Positions 1-8,291 of a stretch of 10,000 nucleotides of DNA are shown piece after piece. Every line of letters starts with the position of its first letter. Position 1 is the stretch's first letter. The notes under the pieces were generated by a model, which worked only from the letters and a program-made list of their open reading frames with translations, had not been told where the DNA came from and ran no database searches. The DNA is from Anaerolinea sp. (GTDB lineage: Bacteria > Chloroflexota > Anaerolineae > Anaerolineales > Anaerolineaceae), in the NCBI GenBank assembly GCA_020216845.1, contig JAIWNK010000096.1, positions 1-10,000 on the forward strand, given 5' to 3'. Position numbers and translations under genes: made by a program.

Positions 1-727
1 GCAACACCAAAGCCACCGGGGCCGTGTTAACCTTGGAAGCTGCCGCCATCCCCAAGGCCACCCCAAACCCAACATACGGCCCAATTTTCTTCAACCACGC
101 CGCAAAGCTCCACGGCTCTAACTCCTGTTCCGCTTCGGGCAAAGGCGTCGTCATCACAATGACCGCAAAGTACAGTGCCAGATACGTGAACAAATTAGAA
201 AACGTATCTACCGTAAAGAAATGTGCCAATTGAATTTGCAACACTGCCGCTGCTTCAAACGCCAGCACCAGTAGCCCCAAACGCGTCTTACGATACAATC
301 GCATAGCAATCAAAAACGCCAGCATCACGGTTAAAAAGTCCGCCGCAGCCGACAAAATGCGCCCCATCAGATAAATCTGCCCATACCCTGTCATGTTGAA
401 CCACCCCGCCATATAGCGCACAATGAACAGCGGTAGGGTGCCATACACATAAAAACCATAGCCAACATTATTGGGGTTAAGCGTGGAAAGTGATGTGTTG
501 AAATACTGACTGAGTGGCACCGGGCGAATAGCATCCACCACCATCGTCAAAAACCGCTCATCTGGGTGAACATGCTGTCCTGCGTCCCAATCCACGCCGG
601 TGAAGCGGAAATATGCTCCAGCTGCCAAAATCAACACCAGCAAAAGGTAAGGAAGCAAATGAAACTGCGGGCGCTTTACAACCGCTTTTTCTGGGTCTGC
701 CTGCAATTGTTCGTGCATCTCGTTCAT
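1..727 (-). CDS. Polytopic membrane glycosyltransferase (GT39/PMT-like), partial
   Basis: This is the N-terminal 242 codons of an integral-membrane glycosyltransferase whose C-terminus lies beyond the left edge. A short polar N-terminus (about 1-20) is followed by a first membrane segment (about 23-40) and then an extracytoplasmic loop carrying the acidic motif HPDER at 54-58. In GT-C enzymes the catalytic Asp/Glu sits in the loop after the first membrane helix, so D56 or E57 is the likely catalytic acid (inference). More hydrophobic segments follow around 92-110, 128-142, 150-168 and 178-193. Such enzymes move a sugar from a polyprenyl-phosphate carrier onto an acceptor outside the membrane. 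The start ATG has an AGGAG at 735-739, 7 bases away, which overlaps the stop codon of the preceding gene, so translation is probably coupled. It is the last visible gene of the glycan module. Sugar and acceptor are unknown. Confidence 0.8.
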   Translation of the reverse strand, partial: MNEMHEQLQADPEKAVVKRPQFHLLPYLLLVLILAAGAYFRFTGVDWDAGQHVHPDERFLTMVVDAIRPVPLSQYFNTSLSTLNPNNVGYGFYVYGTLPLFIVRYMAGWFNMTGYGQIYLMGRILSAAADFLTVMLAFLIAMRLYRKTRLGLLVLAFEAAAVLQIQLAHFFTVDTFSNLFTYLALYFAVIVMTTPLPEAEQELEPWSFAAWLKKIGPYVGFGVALGMAAASKVNTAPVALVL

Positions 728-737
728 TGCGTTGCTC

Positions 738-2993
738 CTAAGGCTGTGTCACCATGGTTGGCGGAACAAAGAACAACAAAAAGTCTTTGCCCTGCACCGG
801 CGAGTCATAATTGTACAATACCCCTTGCGGATACAACTCACGCAGAGCAATTACATCCGCCATATCATTCGGATTGATCATAAACAGCTTGGCGCGCGTA
901 TCCAACAGCGTATCCTGGAAATGTTCCGGCCAGAGCGCATAATCCTTGGTCGGATACCCGGCAGCAATCCCAATCAGGCGCGAATCAACCCAATGAGGAT
1001 ATGCGACCAAATAGGTTGTATCGGTACTGCCGACCGATTCAGCAAAAGCGCGCGCCAGGTTGCCCATCTCCGACGTGTTCCAAGACGAAACATCATACAC
1101 CTTGGCATATTGGTTGAACACCATATCATAGTTTTGCAAAGAGGATAAAAGCAGCAACACAGCTGCCAATGCCCATGCAAAGCGCTTGCCCCACTTGCGA
1201 CCCAAGCCTTCCAACGCGCGCATCATCGCATCAAGCGCATACCCAACGAACAAAAAGGTCGGAATGATCGCTGCTGCTGTTCGATTCAGACACGGGTTTT
1301 CAGCTGGAAAGGCCAGCGACAAAATCGAAGGCATCAACAAAACCGGCACCGAAAGCAGCATGAACAAATCCACCCAATGCCGTTGCCGCAGGTAACGTGC
1401 CAGCAACAGCAATGCCCCCAGGTGAAACAGCGCCCCCGAAACCACATCCAGAATCGGACGATGCGTAATTGAAATGACCCACACCTCACCATTGTCCCAG
1501 GCGAACATCGTCAATGCACGCCAAAGATTATTCAAGAAAATCAGCCAGGGATTGCCCTGCAAAGGTTGCTCAACATCACCCAGGCGCGTCAGGGCACGAA
1601 ACGCCACCATCTGCGGGTTATCCAGGGTATAGCGCAACAACGGCAAAAAGATTACAAACGAAACCAGAGCAACGGCCACCCATCCAAGCCCTGTTGCTCG
1701 CCGTTCCGCAGCGGCTACCGCCCGCACATCAATCGGTGAACTTTCACTCTCCTCGGACTGCGCAGCTTCTTTCGCCAGTTTTCGCGCATGAAGCCAATAC
1801 AGCACAACCCCCAGCGTCAGCAAAATCGGCACCATGCGCGAGGGAGAGTATCCATGCAGGCCTAGCCCGAGGAAAATACCCGCCCAGATGAAATCACGCT
1901 GCCGTTTCAGTCGCATTCCACGCAAAAAGTAATACAACGTAGGGGCGTAGAAAAACGGGTACAGCGTAAAACGCAACGCAATGCGCGAAATCAAATTTGG
2001 CCAATAGGCAACCCCGGCAAAGCCCATCGCCAGCAAGCCCACCCGTTTGCTGCCAAGCTCCTTACCAATCAAATACAAATAAGGTAGGGTCAACACCCCC
2101 AAAATCACCGTGCCAAGCTTCAGGCTCAAGAAACTGATTCCCTGCCCAAACAACAACACCATCAGCGCCGTCCAATAAAATTGGAAGAACTCGCGCCCCG
2201 TGTTCCTCGGAAAATAGGTGTTGTATTGTCCATTCAGCACATCATACACATCCAGCAACTTTTCCGCATGATCGCTCACCATTTGTGATGGCACCGTCTC
2301 CAACCGATAAAAACGGAAGAAGATCCCCAGCGCCAATACTGCTAGCCAGAGAAGCGTCTGCCAAGAAAAACGCACCGTCCACTGCCCGCGCCGCAGCCCC
2401 TCCCAGGCCTGTCGCAGCCATGTTCCCAGTCGGCCTTCGCCCGGTTGCCACAATGCGCCAATTGCACACAGCAACGCCGCCGCCCAAAGCAACAAGTTGG
2501 TTGCATTGAACACATACTCCCCGGTAGCCCGATTGCCAAAAGCAAGCAAAGCCAATGCCGAAAAGAAAACCGTGCCGGCAATCCAGATCAACCGCGCAAC
2601 CGGCATCCGCTGCCCGTCCGCCGCAGGTAGCTGTTCTGACCGCTTCCAACCCAAAGCCATCTTCAAATGAGCGGGCAGATCAAATTCCTTGCCCAACCAA
2701 CCCCACAACAAAAACAAGCCCGCCGCAAGATAGCCCAATACCCCCCACAAACTTGTGCGATTCGGGCGCGGCTCTAAGGAAAACTGCGCCAACAGCGCCA
2801 AAGCCAGCGCCAGCAAAGTCCGCCAGGGAAATGGGGTTGCCGGTGCCACTACATGCGGCGCCTCTGATACAGGCAATGCTTCCACTTCAACCGATACGGA
2901 TTCTTCGCCTGCATGCTGCTCTGGCAATTGAATTCGTTTGCCACGCAGCCATGCTTTCACAAAATCAAGCACACTTGGTTCAGGATCCATCAT
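738..2993 (-). CDS. Large polytopic glycosyltransferase, GT39/ArnT-like (751 aa)
   Basis: Complete membrane protein of 751 residues. A charged cytoplasmic N-terminus (about 1-55, with an acidic stretch at 29-45) precedes hydrophobic segments near 57-74, 82-100, 133-151 and 165-182. The segment at 211-228 is followed by a loop with S240-D241-H242, which fits the GT-C pattern of a catalytic acid after the core's first helix. Further segments lie near 275-310, 318-330, 369-400, 437-453, 515-532, 543-562, 573-590 and 605-618. The final ~130 residues (about 620-751) are soluble and probably extracytoplasmic. The likely role is transfer of a sugar from a polyprenyl-phosphate donor to a surface glycan, lipid or protein (family inference). 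The ATG at 2993 forms an ATGA overlap with the FkbM gene stop and has GGAG at 3001-3004, 7 bases away. A second in-frame ATG follows immediately. The four membrane segments ahead of the catalytic loop exceed the usual GT39 core. Confidence 0.85.
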   Translation of the reverse strand: MMDPEPSVLDFVKAWLRGKRIQLPEQHAGEESVSVEVEALPVSEAPHVVAPATPFPWRTLLALALALLAQFSLEPRPNRTSLWGVLGYLAAGLFLLWGWLGKEFDLPAHLKMALGWKRSEQLPAADGQRMPVARLIWIAGTVFFSALALLAFGNRATGEYVFNATNLLLWAAALLCAIGALWQPGEGRLGTWLRQAWEGLRRGQWTVRFSWQTLLWLAVLALGIFFRFYRLETVPSQMVSDHAEKLLDVYDVLNGQYNTYFPRNTGREFFQFYWTALMVLLFGQGISFLSLKLGTVILGVLTLPYLYLIGKELGSKRVGLLAMGFAGVAYWPNLISRIALRFTLYPFFYAPTLYYFLRGMRLKRQRDFIWAGIFLGLGLHGYSPSRMVPILLTLGVVLYWLHARKLAKEAAQSEESESSPIDVRAVAAAERRATGLGWVAVALVSFVIFLPLLRYTLDNPQMVAFRALTRLGDVEQPLQGNPWLIFLNNLWRALTMFAWDNGEVWVISITHRPILDVVSGALFHLGALLLLARYLRQRHWVDLFMLLSVPVLLMPSILSLAFPAENPCLNRTAAAIIPTFLFVGYALDAMMRALEGLGRKWGKRFAWALAAVLLLLSSLQNYDMVFNQYAKVYDVSSWNTSEMGNLARAFAESVGSTDTTYLVAYPHWVDSRLIGIAAGYPTKDYALWPEHFQDTLLDTRAKLFMINPNDMADVIALRELYPQGVLYNYDSPVQGKDFLLFFVPPTMVTQP

Positions 2994-3811
2994 TCCGTCA
3001 CTCCATCCATGCGAACAGCGCGCAGATATCCAATCTCTTTGTATACCGGGTTGTCAAACGCCTCCACCCGATAACCATGCGCTTGCAAGAATCGGCTCAA
3101 ATCATCATGCTGATAGGCCGCTACGCCATCATGATATTCCATCACAATCCGCTCAATTTTACCCAACCATTGCGGGTCCGATTTCATCAAAATATCATAC
3201 TCGGCACCTTCGCAATCCAACTTCAACAAATTACAGCGTTCCATCCCCGTCCGTTCAAACACCTCGGCCAATGACCAACAGGCAACCCGCAACTGCTCTT
3301 GTCCAGCAGCTGCGTCCGCACGGCTTTGGAACTGCAACGGCTCACCACCCGAAAGATCCAGCGTCAGGCTCCCCGTCTGACTTGCCACCGCAACCGGGAA
3401 CATCTCAACCACATCCACATGATTAAGACGCACATTTTCTTGCAACAGGGCAAACGACTGCGGAAACGGCTCAAACGCCAAAACCCGTCCGGCGCCCTGC
3501 TGTGCTGCAAACATAGTAAACTCGCCAATACCCGCGCCGATATCCACCACCGTCCAACCCGGTTGCACTGCGTAGCCACAAGTCTCATAAAATCGGTCCA
3601 GCAGCGCCTCTTTCACGCTCCAAATATCCATGCCACTGCGCACACGCATTTGCACCATCGGCACCGTGCGCAATCGCAACACCGGCCCACCCGTTGGAAT
3701 GGTGGTGCGCGAGAGGAACAAACCGGTCATGCGCCAGGGTTGCTGCACCCCTGTCAACAATCGTCCGATTGAACGCAAGTAATACCAAAAGAAGCCAGGC
3801 CGACGATGCAT
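2990..3811 (-). CDS. FkbM-family SAM-dependent methyltransferase (273 aa)
   Basis: The central and C-terminal parts match the FkbM methyltransferase family: SAM-binding motif I VVDIGAGIGEFT at 88-99, the acidic motif FEPFP at 113-117, and LKLDCEGAEYDIL at 197-207, a hallmark of the family. FkbM enzymes O-methylate hydroxyls, often on sugars or polyketide-type substrates. Beside glycosyltransferases, methylation of a glycan residue is the likely job (inference). The first ~60 residues are less characteristic. The frame is open up to an ATG at 3877, but I chose ATG 3811. It has GGAGG at 3822-3826 with 10 bases of spacing and sits one base after the upstream methyltransferase stop, whereas the longer form would overlap that gene by 65 bases. 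Its stop overlaps the next gene start (ATGA). Confidence 0.9.
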   Translation of the reverse strand: MHRRPGFFWYYLRSIGRLLTGVQQPWRMTGLFLSRTTIPTGGPVLRLRTVPMVQMRVRSGMDIWSVKEALLDRFYETCGYAVQPGWTVVDIGAGIGEFTMFAAQQGAGRVLAFEPFPQSFALLQENVRLNHVDVVEMFPVAVASQTGSLTLDLSGGEPLQFQSRADAAAGQEQLRVACWSLAEVFERTGMERCNLLKLDCEGAEYDILMKSDPQWLGKIERIVMEYHDGVAAYQHDDLSRFLQAHGYRVEAFDNPVYKEIGYLRAVRMDGVTE

Positions 3812-3812
3812 T

Positions 3813-4601
3813 TCAGCTTTTCCTCCGTACAATATAGAAGGTACAAACGCCCAATGGATGTTCCGGTTCAGCTTCATAGTGCGGACGCGTAATGGCCTGC
3901 GTCAAGATCAGGTTCCAAGGCCTCGCCACCAAAATCCAACGTCCGGTCAATTTTCTCGCCACCAAAGCCGGCAAGCCAAATGCATGGCCCCATTCCAACA
4001 CCGCCAAAGCCTGCGGCGAAAAATAGTGCCACCAACGCACCACTTCAAACCCAGCCTTTTCGAGCCGTTCTGTCCACACCTCAGGCGAATCAAGGTGTTG
4101 ATGACGTGCAATCCGGTCAAAAAAACGCCGGTAAGCGTCAGCCACCCCATGCAGCCCCAGGCGATCCAACGCCCGCGCCACGCTTAATTGCGGGTCAAAT
4201 TGATGGTTGGGCACACAAAAGGCAAACTGTGCTCCAGGGCGCAACACCCGCGCAACCTCCGCCAACACCGGTTCAAGGTCAGGGATATGCTCCAAAACCG
4301 AATTGCTGATTGCACTCGCAAAATATCCATCCGGAAAAGGAATGCGCGCCCCCTCGCTTTGCACTGTCTGCACATAACAGCCACGCCGCTCTGCCTCACG
4401 CAGCGGCCCTGTCCACGGGTCCAAACCGACCTCCAACTTACGGTCGAAGGTAACGCTGGCAAAATGCCCATCACCACACCCCAAATCCAAGGTTGGCGAA
4501 GGCAGGTCTATTTCTTCATAAAAACGCCCTTCCACTGCCCGCAACAAACCGCGGAAATAGGGCATAGAGGAAATTTGTAACCACAAATAATCTTTTTTCA
4601 T
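3813..4601 (-). CDS. Class I SAM-dependent methyltransferase (262 aa)
   Basis: Methyltransf_11-type enzyme. Motif I LDLGCGDGHF lies at 38-47, the acidic strand-2 end at about L60-D61, and the typical SNSVLEHIPD at 99-108. It is followed by the helix ending in ARVLRPGAQF at 117-126, the usual post-motif signature of this class. No membrane segment is obvious, so it should be cytoplasmic. The acceptor is not predictable from motifs. Adjacent GT4, FkbM and GT39 genes suggest a sugar, lipid-linked sugar or polyprenol-linked intermediate (inference). I place the start at ATG 4601, which shares one base with the TGA of the GT4 gene (TGATG) and has GGAAGG at 4610-4615, 8 bases away. An in-frame TTG at 4604 is the alternative and would add one residue. 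It ends one base before the FkbM start. Confidence 0.88.
   Translation of the reverse strand: MKKDYLWLQISSMPYFRGLLRAVEGRFYEEIDLPSPTLDLGCGDGHFASVTFDRKLEVGLDPWTGPLREAERRGCYVQTVQSEGARIPFPDGYFASAISNSVLEHIPDLEPVLAEVARVLRPGAQFAFCVPNHQFDPQLSVARALDRLGLHGVADAYRRFFDRIARHQHLDSPEVWTERLEKAGFEVVRWWHYFSPQALAVLEWGHAFGLPALVARKLTGRWILVARPWNLILTQAITRPHYEAEPEHPLGVCTFYIVRRKS
3822..3826 (-). promoter_or_regulatory. Shine-Dalgarno deciding the FkbM start
   Basis: The minus strand reads GGAGG, 10 bases ahead of ATG 3811 and inside the last codons of the upstream methyltransferase gene. It supports the 273-residue FkbM protein over a form extended by 22 residues, and implies coupling to the upstream cistron. Confidence 0.7.
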
Positions 4602-5782
4602 CAACCAGCCCTTCCAACTTGTCCTTGTCTGTTTGCCTCAGCCAATTCATAAAAAAGCGCTTCATACTGCCCGGCAACTGTCTGCGGAGCAAAACGCTGT
4701 CGCACCATCGCCACGTCCCCTGCAAAAGCCTGCGGCTGATCCAACACACGCAACATCGCCTGCGCCAACGCGTCTGCATCCATTGGCGGCACAATCAACC
4801 CCATGCCCGTACTTTGCACCGGCTGACGCACCCCCGGCAAATCAGAAGCGACCACCGGCGTTCCACTCATCATCGCCTCAACCTGCACCATGCCAAACGA
4901 CTCGGTCGCATTGATGCTTGGCAAAACCGTCAATCGGCACACATGATAAAATGCGGCCAAATCTTGCGGTGTCAACACCCCCAAAAAACGCCAGGCAGTT
5001 CCCAAACGTTCAATTCCCGGTTGCAAACGTTGCGCATACGCTTCTTCCCCCAGCACATTCTGATACTGTCCCACGAACAACAGCTGCGCTTGCGGGTAAC
5101 GCTCCAAAACTTTCGGCATGGCCTCCACCACATATTCAGCGCCCTTTTCGGTTGCAAGGCGCGCCACCATGCCAATCACCGGGCGGTTAGCCTCAATATG
5201 ATAACGCTCACAAAAAGATTGCACATCCTGCTCAGAAACCGTTGGCAACTCTGCCGGCGGCGGAATGACCATCACCTTGGCAAGACGATGTTTCAGAAAC
5301 TGCGACTGTTCTGCATAATCGCGCGTGTTGGTCACAATCACTTGTGCCGCGGCGCTGGAGATGCGGTTCGCAAAATGCGAAGCCTGATTGGCCAACCAAT
5401 GGATCGCCCCTTTGGGCAAATGCAAATCGCAATGGTAGGTCAGCACCACCGGACGCCCAATCGCACGCGCCAACAATGCAATTGGGGCTGCATCCAACTG
5501 CGGCACATGCAAATTAACCACGTCGGCCTGCCGGATCAAACGCACCGCCCAAAACGGCATCTGCGGCATCAACACGCCTTTGCTAACGCGCATCAACACC
5601 CACGGTCGCACCACCTGTACCCCATTTTGCATCTCCACTGCCGGCATTTTGGGGTCAAAACGCGAGGTTAACACCGTTACCTGATGACCGCGCGCCACCA
5701 AGGCACGTGCCAGGCGCTCGGTATAAATTGTCAGCCCCGAATAATGTGGGCGATAATAGGTGAGAGCAATCAGAATGCGCAA
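4601..5782 (-). CDS. GT4-family glycosyltransferase, TTG start (393 aa)
   Basis: GT-B fold retaining glycosyltransferase that moves a sugar from a nucleotide-sugar donor on the cytoplasmic side of the membrane. With the TTG start the protein opens with the usual first beta strand and glycine loop (RILIALTYYRPHYSG, residues 2-16). The donor-binding half carries VARLATEKG (R208 and K213, the usual Arg/Lys pair that contacts the donor phosphates). The EX7E signature ESFGMVQVE follows, with E294 and E302, and then MSGTPVVASDLPG at 305-317. Length is normal for GT4. The longer frame reaching an ATG at 5845 would overlap lepA by 56 bases and add 21 basic residues that GT4 proteins lack. TTG 5782 has GAGGAG 10 bases away, within the lepA end. 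Donor and acceptor are unknown. It is the first gene of the glycan module. Confidence 0.9.
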   Translation of the reverse strand: MRILIALTYYRPHYSGLTIYTERLARALVARGHQVTVLTSRFDPKMPAVEMQNGVQVVRPWVLMRVSKGVLMPQMPFWAVRLIRQADVVNLHVPQLDAAPIALLARAIGRPVVLTYHCDLHLPKGAIHWLANQASHFANRISSAAAQVIVTNTRDYAEQSQFLKHRLAKVMVIPPPAELPTVSEQDVQSFCERYHIEANRPVIGMVARLATEKGAEYVVEAMPKVLERYPQAQLLFVGQYQNVLGEEAYAQRLQPGIERLGTAWRFLGVLTPQDLAAFYHVCRLTVLPSINATESFGMVQVEAMMSGTPVVASDLPGVRQPVQSTGMGLIVPPMDADALAQAMLRVLDQPQAFAGDVAMVRQRFAPQTVAGQYEALFYELAEANRQGQVGRAG

Positions 5783-5789
5783 ACCGTCG

Positions 5790-7592
5790 TTACTCCTCTT
5801 CAAGACGCAAAACGGCCATAAAAGCCTCTTGCGGAATTTCGACACTCCCCACCATCTTCATTCGGCGCTTGCCTTTCTTTTGCTTTTCCAGCAGCTTGCG
5901 CTTGCGCGTGATGTCACCACCATAGCACTTCGCCAACACATCCTTGCGCAGCGCTTTGATGTTCGCCCGCGAAATCACCCGCCCACCGGCTGAAGCTTGC
6001 ACCGCCACATCAAACAATTGCCGTGGAATCAGTTCTTTCAGTTTTGTGACCAGGCGCTGACCTTTGTGATACGCGTCTTCCTTATGCACAATCGCCGCCA
6101 ATGCATCCACTGCTTCGCCCCCAACCAAAACTTCCAGCTTGACCAAATTTCCCGGACGATATTCAGCGAAGGAATAATCCATCGAAGCATAGCCACGCGT
6201 GCGCGACTTGAGATCGTCAAAGAAATCTACAATCAGCTCCGAGAGCGGAATTTCAAACCCCAATTGCACCCGATTGGGCGCCGGATACTCCTGACTCTTG
6301 AACACCCCGCGCCGTTTTGTCACCAATTCCATCACCGTCCCAAAAAATTCGGTCGGCGTAAAAATCTCCAGATTCATCCACGGCTCGCGCACTTCCTTGA
6401 TCTTCGACTCATCCGGCAAAGCCACCGGCGAATCAATCGTCAACACTTCGCCGGTCAACAATTCTACCTCGTACTCTACCGAGGGCGCGGTAACAACAAT
6501 ATCCAGGTCGTATTCTCGTTCCAGGCGCTCTTGAATGATCTCCATATGGAAGAGCCCCAAGAAACCACACCGAAACCCAAAATTAAGCGCCTGCGAGGTC
6601 TCCAGTTGATAGGTCAGCGCCGCGTCGTTTAGCTGTAATTTCTCCAGCGCCTCTTTCAAGTCGGGGTAATCCTCGCCTTCCACCGGATAAATGCCAGCAA
6701 ACACCATCGGTTTAGGGTGCAAATAACCTGGCAACGGTTCCGGTGCCGGATTTTGCGCCTGTGTAATCGTATCTCCCACGCGACACTCGCTCACCGTCTT
6801 CAATCCAGTTGCCACATAGCCCACGTCTCCGGCCAACAACTGCTCCACCGGGCGCATCCCTGGGCCAAAGAAACCAATCTCCACCGGGCGCACATCAGCA
6901 CCCGTTGCCATCATCCGCAAGATATCGCTGTTGCGCATTTGGCCTTGCATCACCCGCACATAGGCCACCACACCTTTGTAAGAATCATAGTGCGAGTCAA
7001 AAATCAACGCCTGCAATGGTTGTTGATCATCCCCACGCGGCGGCGGCACCTGTTGCACAATCGCTTCCAAGACCTCTTGCACATTCGTACCCTCTTTGGC
7101 TGAAATGCAAGGGATGCTCTCTGCCGGCACCCCTAACAACGCCTGCAAATCTTGTGCCACCTCTTCCGGGCGGGCCGAAGGCAAATCTATCTTGTTGATC
7201 ACCGGGATAATCGTCAAATCAGAGTTCAACGCCAGATACAGGTTTGCCAGTGTCTGCGCCTCAATCCCTTGCGTTGCATCCACAACCAGCAACGCTCCTT
7301 CACAAGCCGCCAAGGCCCGGCTGACTTCGTAGTTAAAGTCAACATGCCCGGGCGTATCAATCAAATTGAGCTCATAGGAGTTGCCATCGCGCCCTACGTA
7401 ATTCATCCGCACAGCGGAAGCCTTAATCGTCACGCCCTTCTCGCGCTCCAGGTCCATGCTATCCAACACCTGCTCAACCATATCTCGCTCTGAGATGGTA
7501 CCCGTCAACTGCAACAAGCGATCGGCCAGCGTGGACTTGCCATGATCTACATGGGCAATGATACAAAAATTGCGAATATGCTGCGTACTCAT
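5790..7592 (-). CDS. lepA: Elongation factor 4 (LepA), ribosome back-translocase GTPase
   Basis: A 600-residue translational GTPase, the normal length for EF-4. The G motifs are all present: G1 AHVDHGKST at 13-21, the G2 region KGVTIKAS at 52-59, G3 DTPGH at 79-83 with the catalytic-type H83, G4 NKID at 133-136 and G5 SAK at 164-166. The C-terminal half includes [14 protein letters not shown] and the LepA-specific C-terminal domain, with [20 protein letters not shown] near 565-585, so it is not EF-G or BipA. EF-4 binds the ribosome and affects elongation or subunit assembly under stress. The ATG has no good Shine-Dalgarno, but a TATACT lies 10 bases upstream (9 bases between). Either it is near-leaderless or translation depends on the upstream gene, which ends 24 bases away. 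Genes for surface glycan synthesis follow after 7 bases, an uncommon neighbourhood for lepA. Confidence 0.98.
   Translation of the reverse strand: MSTQHIRNFCIIAHVDHGKSTLADRLLQLTGTISERDMVEQVLDSMDLEREKGVTIKASAVRMNYVGRDGNSYELNLIDTPGHVDFNYEVSRALAACEGALLVVDATQGIEAQTLANLYLALNSDLTIIPVINKIDLPSARPEEVAQDLQALLGVPAESIPCISAKEGTNVQEVLEAIVQQVPPPRGDDQQPLQALIFDSHYDSYKGVVAYVRVMQGQMRNSDILRMMATGADVRPVEIGFFGPGMRPVEQLLAGDVGYVATGLKTVSECRVGDTITQAQNPAPEPLPGYLHPKPMVFAGIYPVEGEDYPDLKEALEKLQLNDAALTYQLETSQALNFGFRCGFLGLFHMEIIQERLEREYDLDIVVTAPSVEYEVELLTGEVLTIDSPVALPDESKIKEVREPWMNLEIFTPTEFFGTVMELVTKRRGVFKSQEYPAPNRVQLGFEIPLSELIVDFFDDLKSRTRGYASMDYSFAEYRPGNLVKLEVLVGGEAVDALAAIVHKEDAYHKGQRLVTKLKELIPRQLFDVAVQASAGGRVISRANIKALRKDVLAKCYGGDITRKRKLLEKQKKGKRRMKMVGSVEIPQEAFMAVLRLEEE
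5793..5798 (-). promoter_or_regulatory. Shine-Dalgarno of the GT4 gene inside lepA's last codons
   Basis: The minus strand reads GAGGAG, which also encodes the final two glutamates of LepA. The lepA stop follows at once and the TTG start of the GT4 gene is 10 bases downstream. This decides the TTG start and suggests translational coupling of the glycan module to lepA. Confidence 0.6.
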
Positions 7593-7601
7593 AGACAGGC
7601 T

Positions 7602-7607
7602 AGTATA
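7602..7607 (-). promoter_or_regulatory. Possible -10 box of a near-leaderless lepA promoter
   Basis: The minus strand reads TATACT in the 24-base gap before lepA. With a normal start distance the transcript would begin about 3 bases before the lepA ATG. A candidate -35 (TGGAAA, four of six consensus bases) lies 17 bases upstream, inside the previous gene. One hexamer match is weak evidence, and readthrough from upstream is equally possible. Confidence 0.3.
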
Positions 7608-7616
7608 CCCCAGGCA

Positions 7617-8264
7617 TCACATCTTTTCCAGCAATTCCGTCTTCTTGCGCTGAAACTCCTCTTCGGTCAGCACCCCTCGCTGTCGCAAAGCGTCCAATTG
7701 CATAATCAACCCAGGAATATCGTCGCGTCCAGTGCTGACCGCCGGCTGCGTCGTCCGTCGCACAGGCACATCATCACGATCTTGCGCCATCTCCTCTTTG
7801 GCGTTCAGCATCGCTGTCTTAAAACGAACCGGATCGCCAATGCGACGGAACAAATTTGCCCCCAATTCACTAGCCGTCAGAATTTGAATATCGCCATAAT
7901 TAAACATCCGCCCCCAAAACGACTGAACCATCTTCACATCGTTCACTTTCTCAAGTGAAGAATCCGTCACCGTCTTATCCAGAATGCCGGAAATCTGAAT
8001 CACTCGTCGGTTTGTCACAATGTATTGGCGATTGGTCCAAACCAAAATATCGCGCACCATGGTAATCAGTGGCACCAACATCAAAATCAACCCCAACGCA
8101 AACAGTGGATTGACCGCCGCAGCCAGGAAACCAAAACCCCCGCCCAACAACAAGATCAGGAAAACCTCCAACACAATTGAGCTAATCAGCACAAAGGAAT
8201 GCTGTCGTGTCACAAGCAAGATTCTTTCCTGTTCGCCCAAAAGCCGTCGAATATAATCCGTCAT
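7617..8264 (-). CDS. Membrane PH-domain (bPH2/DUF304-like) protein with SHOCT motif
   Basis: A 215-residue protein in three parts. Residues 24-48 and 52-70 are two adjacent membrane segments. Residues about 75-155 resemble the bacterial PH domain of the DUF304/bPH2 group, with the typical YIVTNRRVI at 81-89 followed by the DKTVTDSSLEKVNDV and NYGDIQI strands. A polar linker (about 158-180) then leads to a C-terminal SHOCT motif at about 184-214 (LDALRQRGVLTEEEFQRKK). SHOCT is a short helical module found at ends of many unrelated proteins and is thought to mediate oligomerisation or binding. No enzymatic residues are seen, so a scaffold or membrane-organising role is the most one can say. The start is well supported by GGAGG at 8271-8275, 6 bases from the ATG. 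It lies 27 bases after tlyA and 24 before lepA. Confidence 0.85.
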   Translation of the reverse strand: MTDYIRRLLGEQERILLVTRQHSFVLISSIVLEVFLILLLGGGFGFLAAAVNPLFALGLILMLVPLITMVRDILVWTNRQYIVTNRRVIQISGILDKTVTDSSLEKVNDVKMVQSFWGRMFNYGDIQILTASELGANLFRRIGDPVRFKTAMLNAKEEMAQDRDDVPVRRTTQPAVSTGRDDIPGLIMQLDALRQRGVLTEEEFQRKKTELLEKM

Positions 8265-8291
8265 GAGCCACCTCCAACAAATCGAATACGT

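Noticed and set aside
2555..3274. A 239-codon plus-strand open frame across the GT39 and FkbM genes.
   Set aside because: It is antisense to two well-supported genes, is rich in Pro, His, Gln and Arg as mirror frames are, and shows no domain or ribosome-binding site.
3812..3877. N-terminal extension of the FkbM protein by 22 residues (ATG 3877).
   Set aside because: It would overlap the preceding methyltransferase by 65 bases, and the internal ATG 3811 has a clear GGAGG and near-zero spacing to the upstream stop.
4619..5671. A 350-codon plus-strand open frame opposite the GT4 gene.
   Set aside because: Its composition (His, Arg, Gln rich) and exact cover by the GT4 coding sequence mark it as a shadow frame.
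5997..6632. A 211-codon plus-strand open frame opposite lepA.
   Set aside because: lepA is certain on the other strand and this frame has no recognisable motif.
8252..8257. A TATAAT on the plus strand near the start of the PH/SHOCT gene.
   Set aside because: It lies inside minus-strand coding sequence with no plus-strand gene downstream, so it has nothing to drive.
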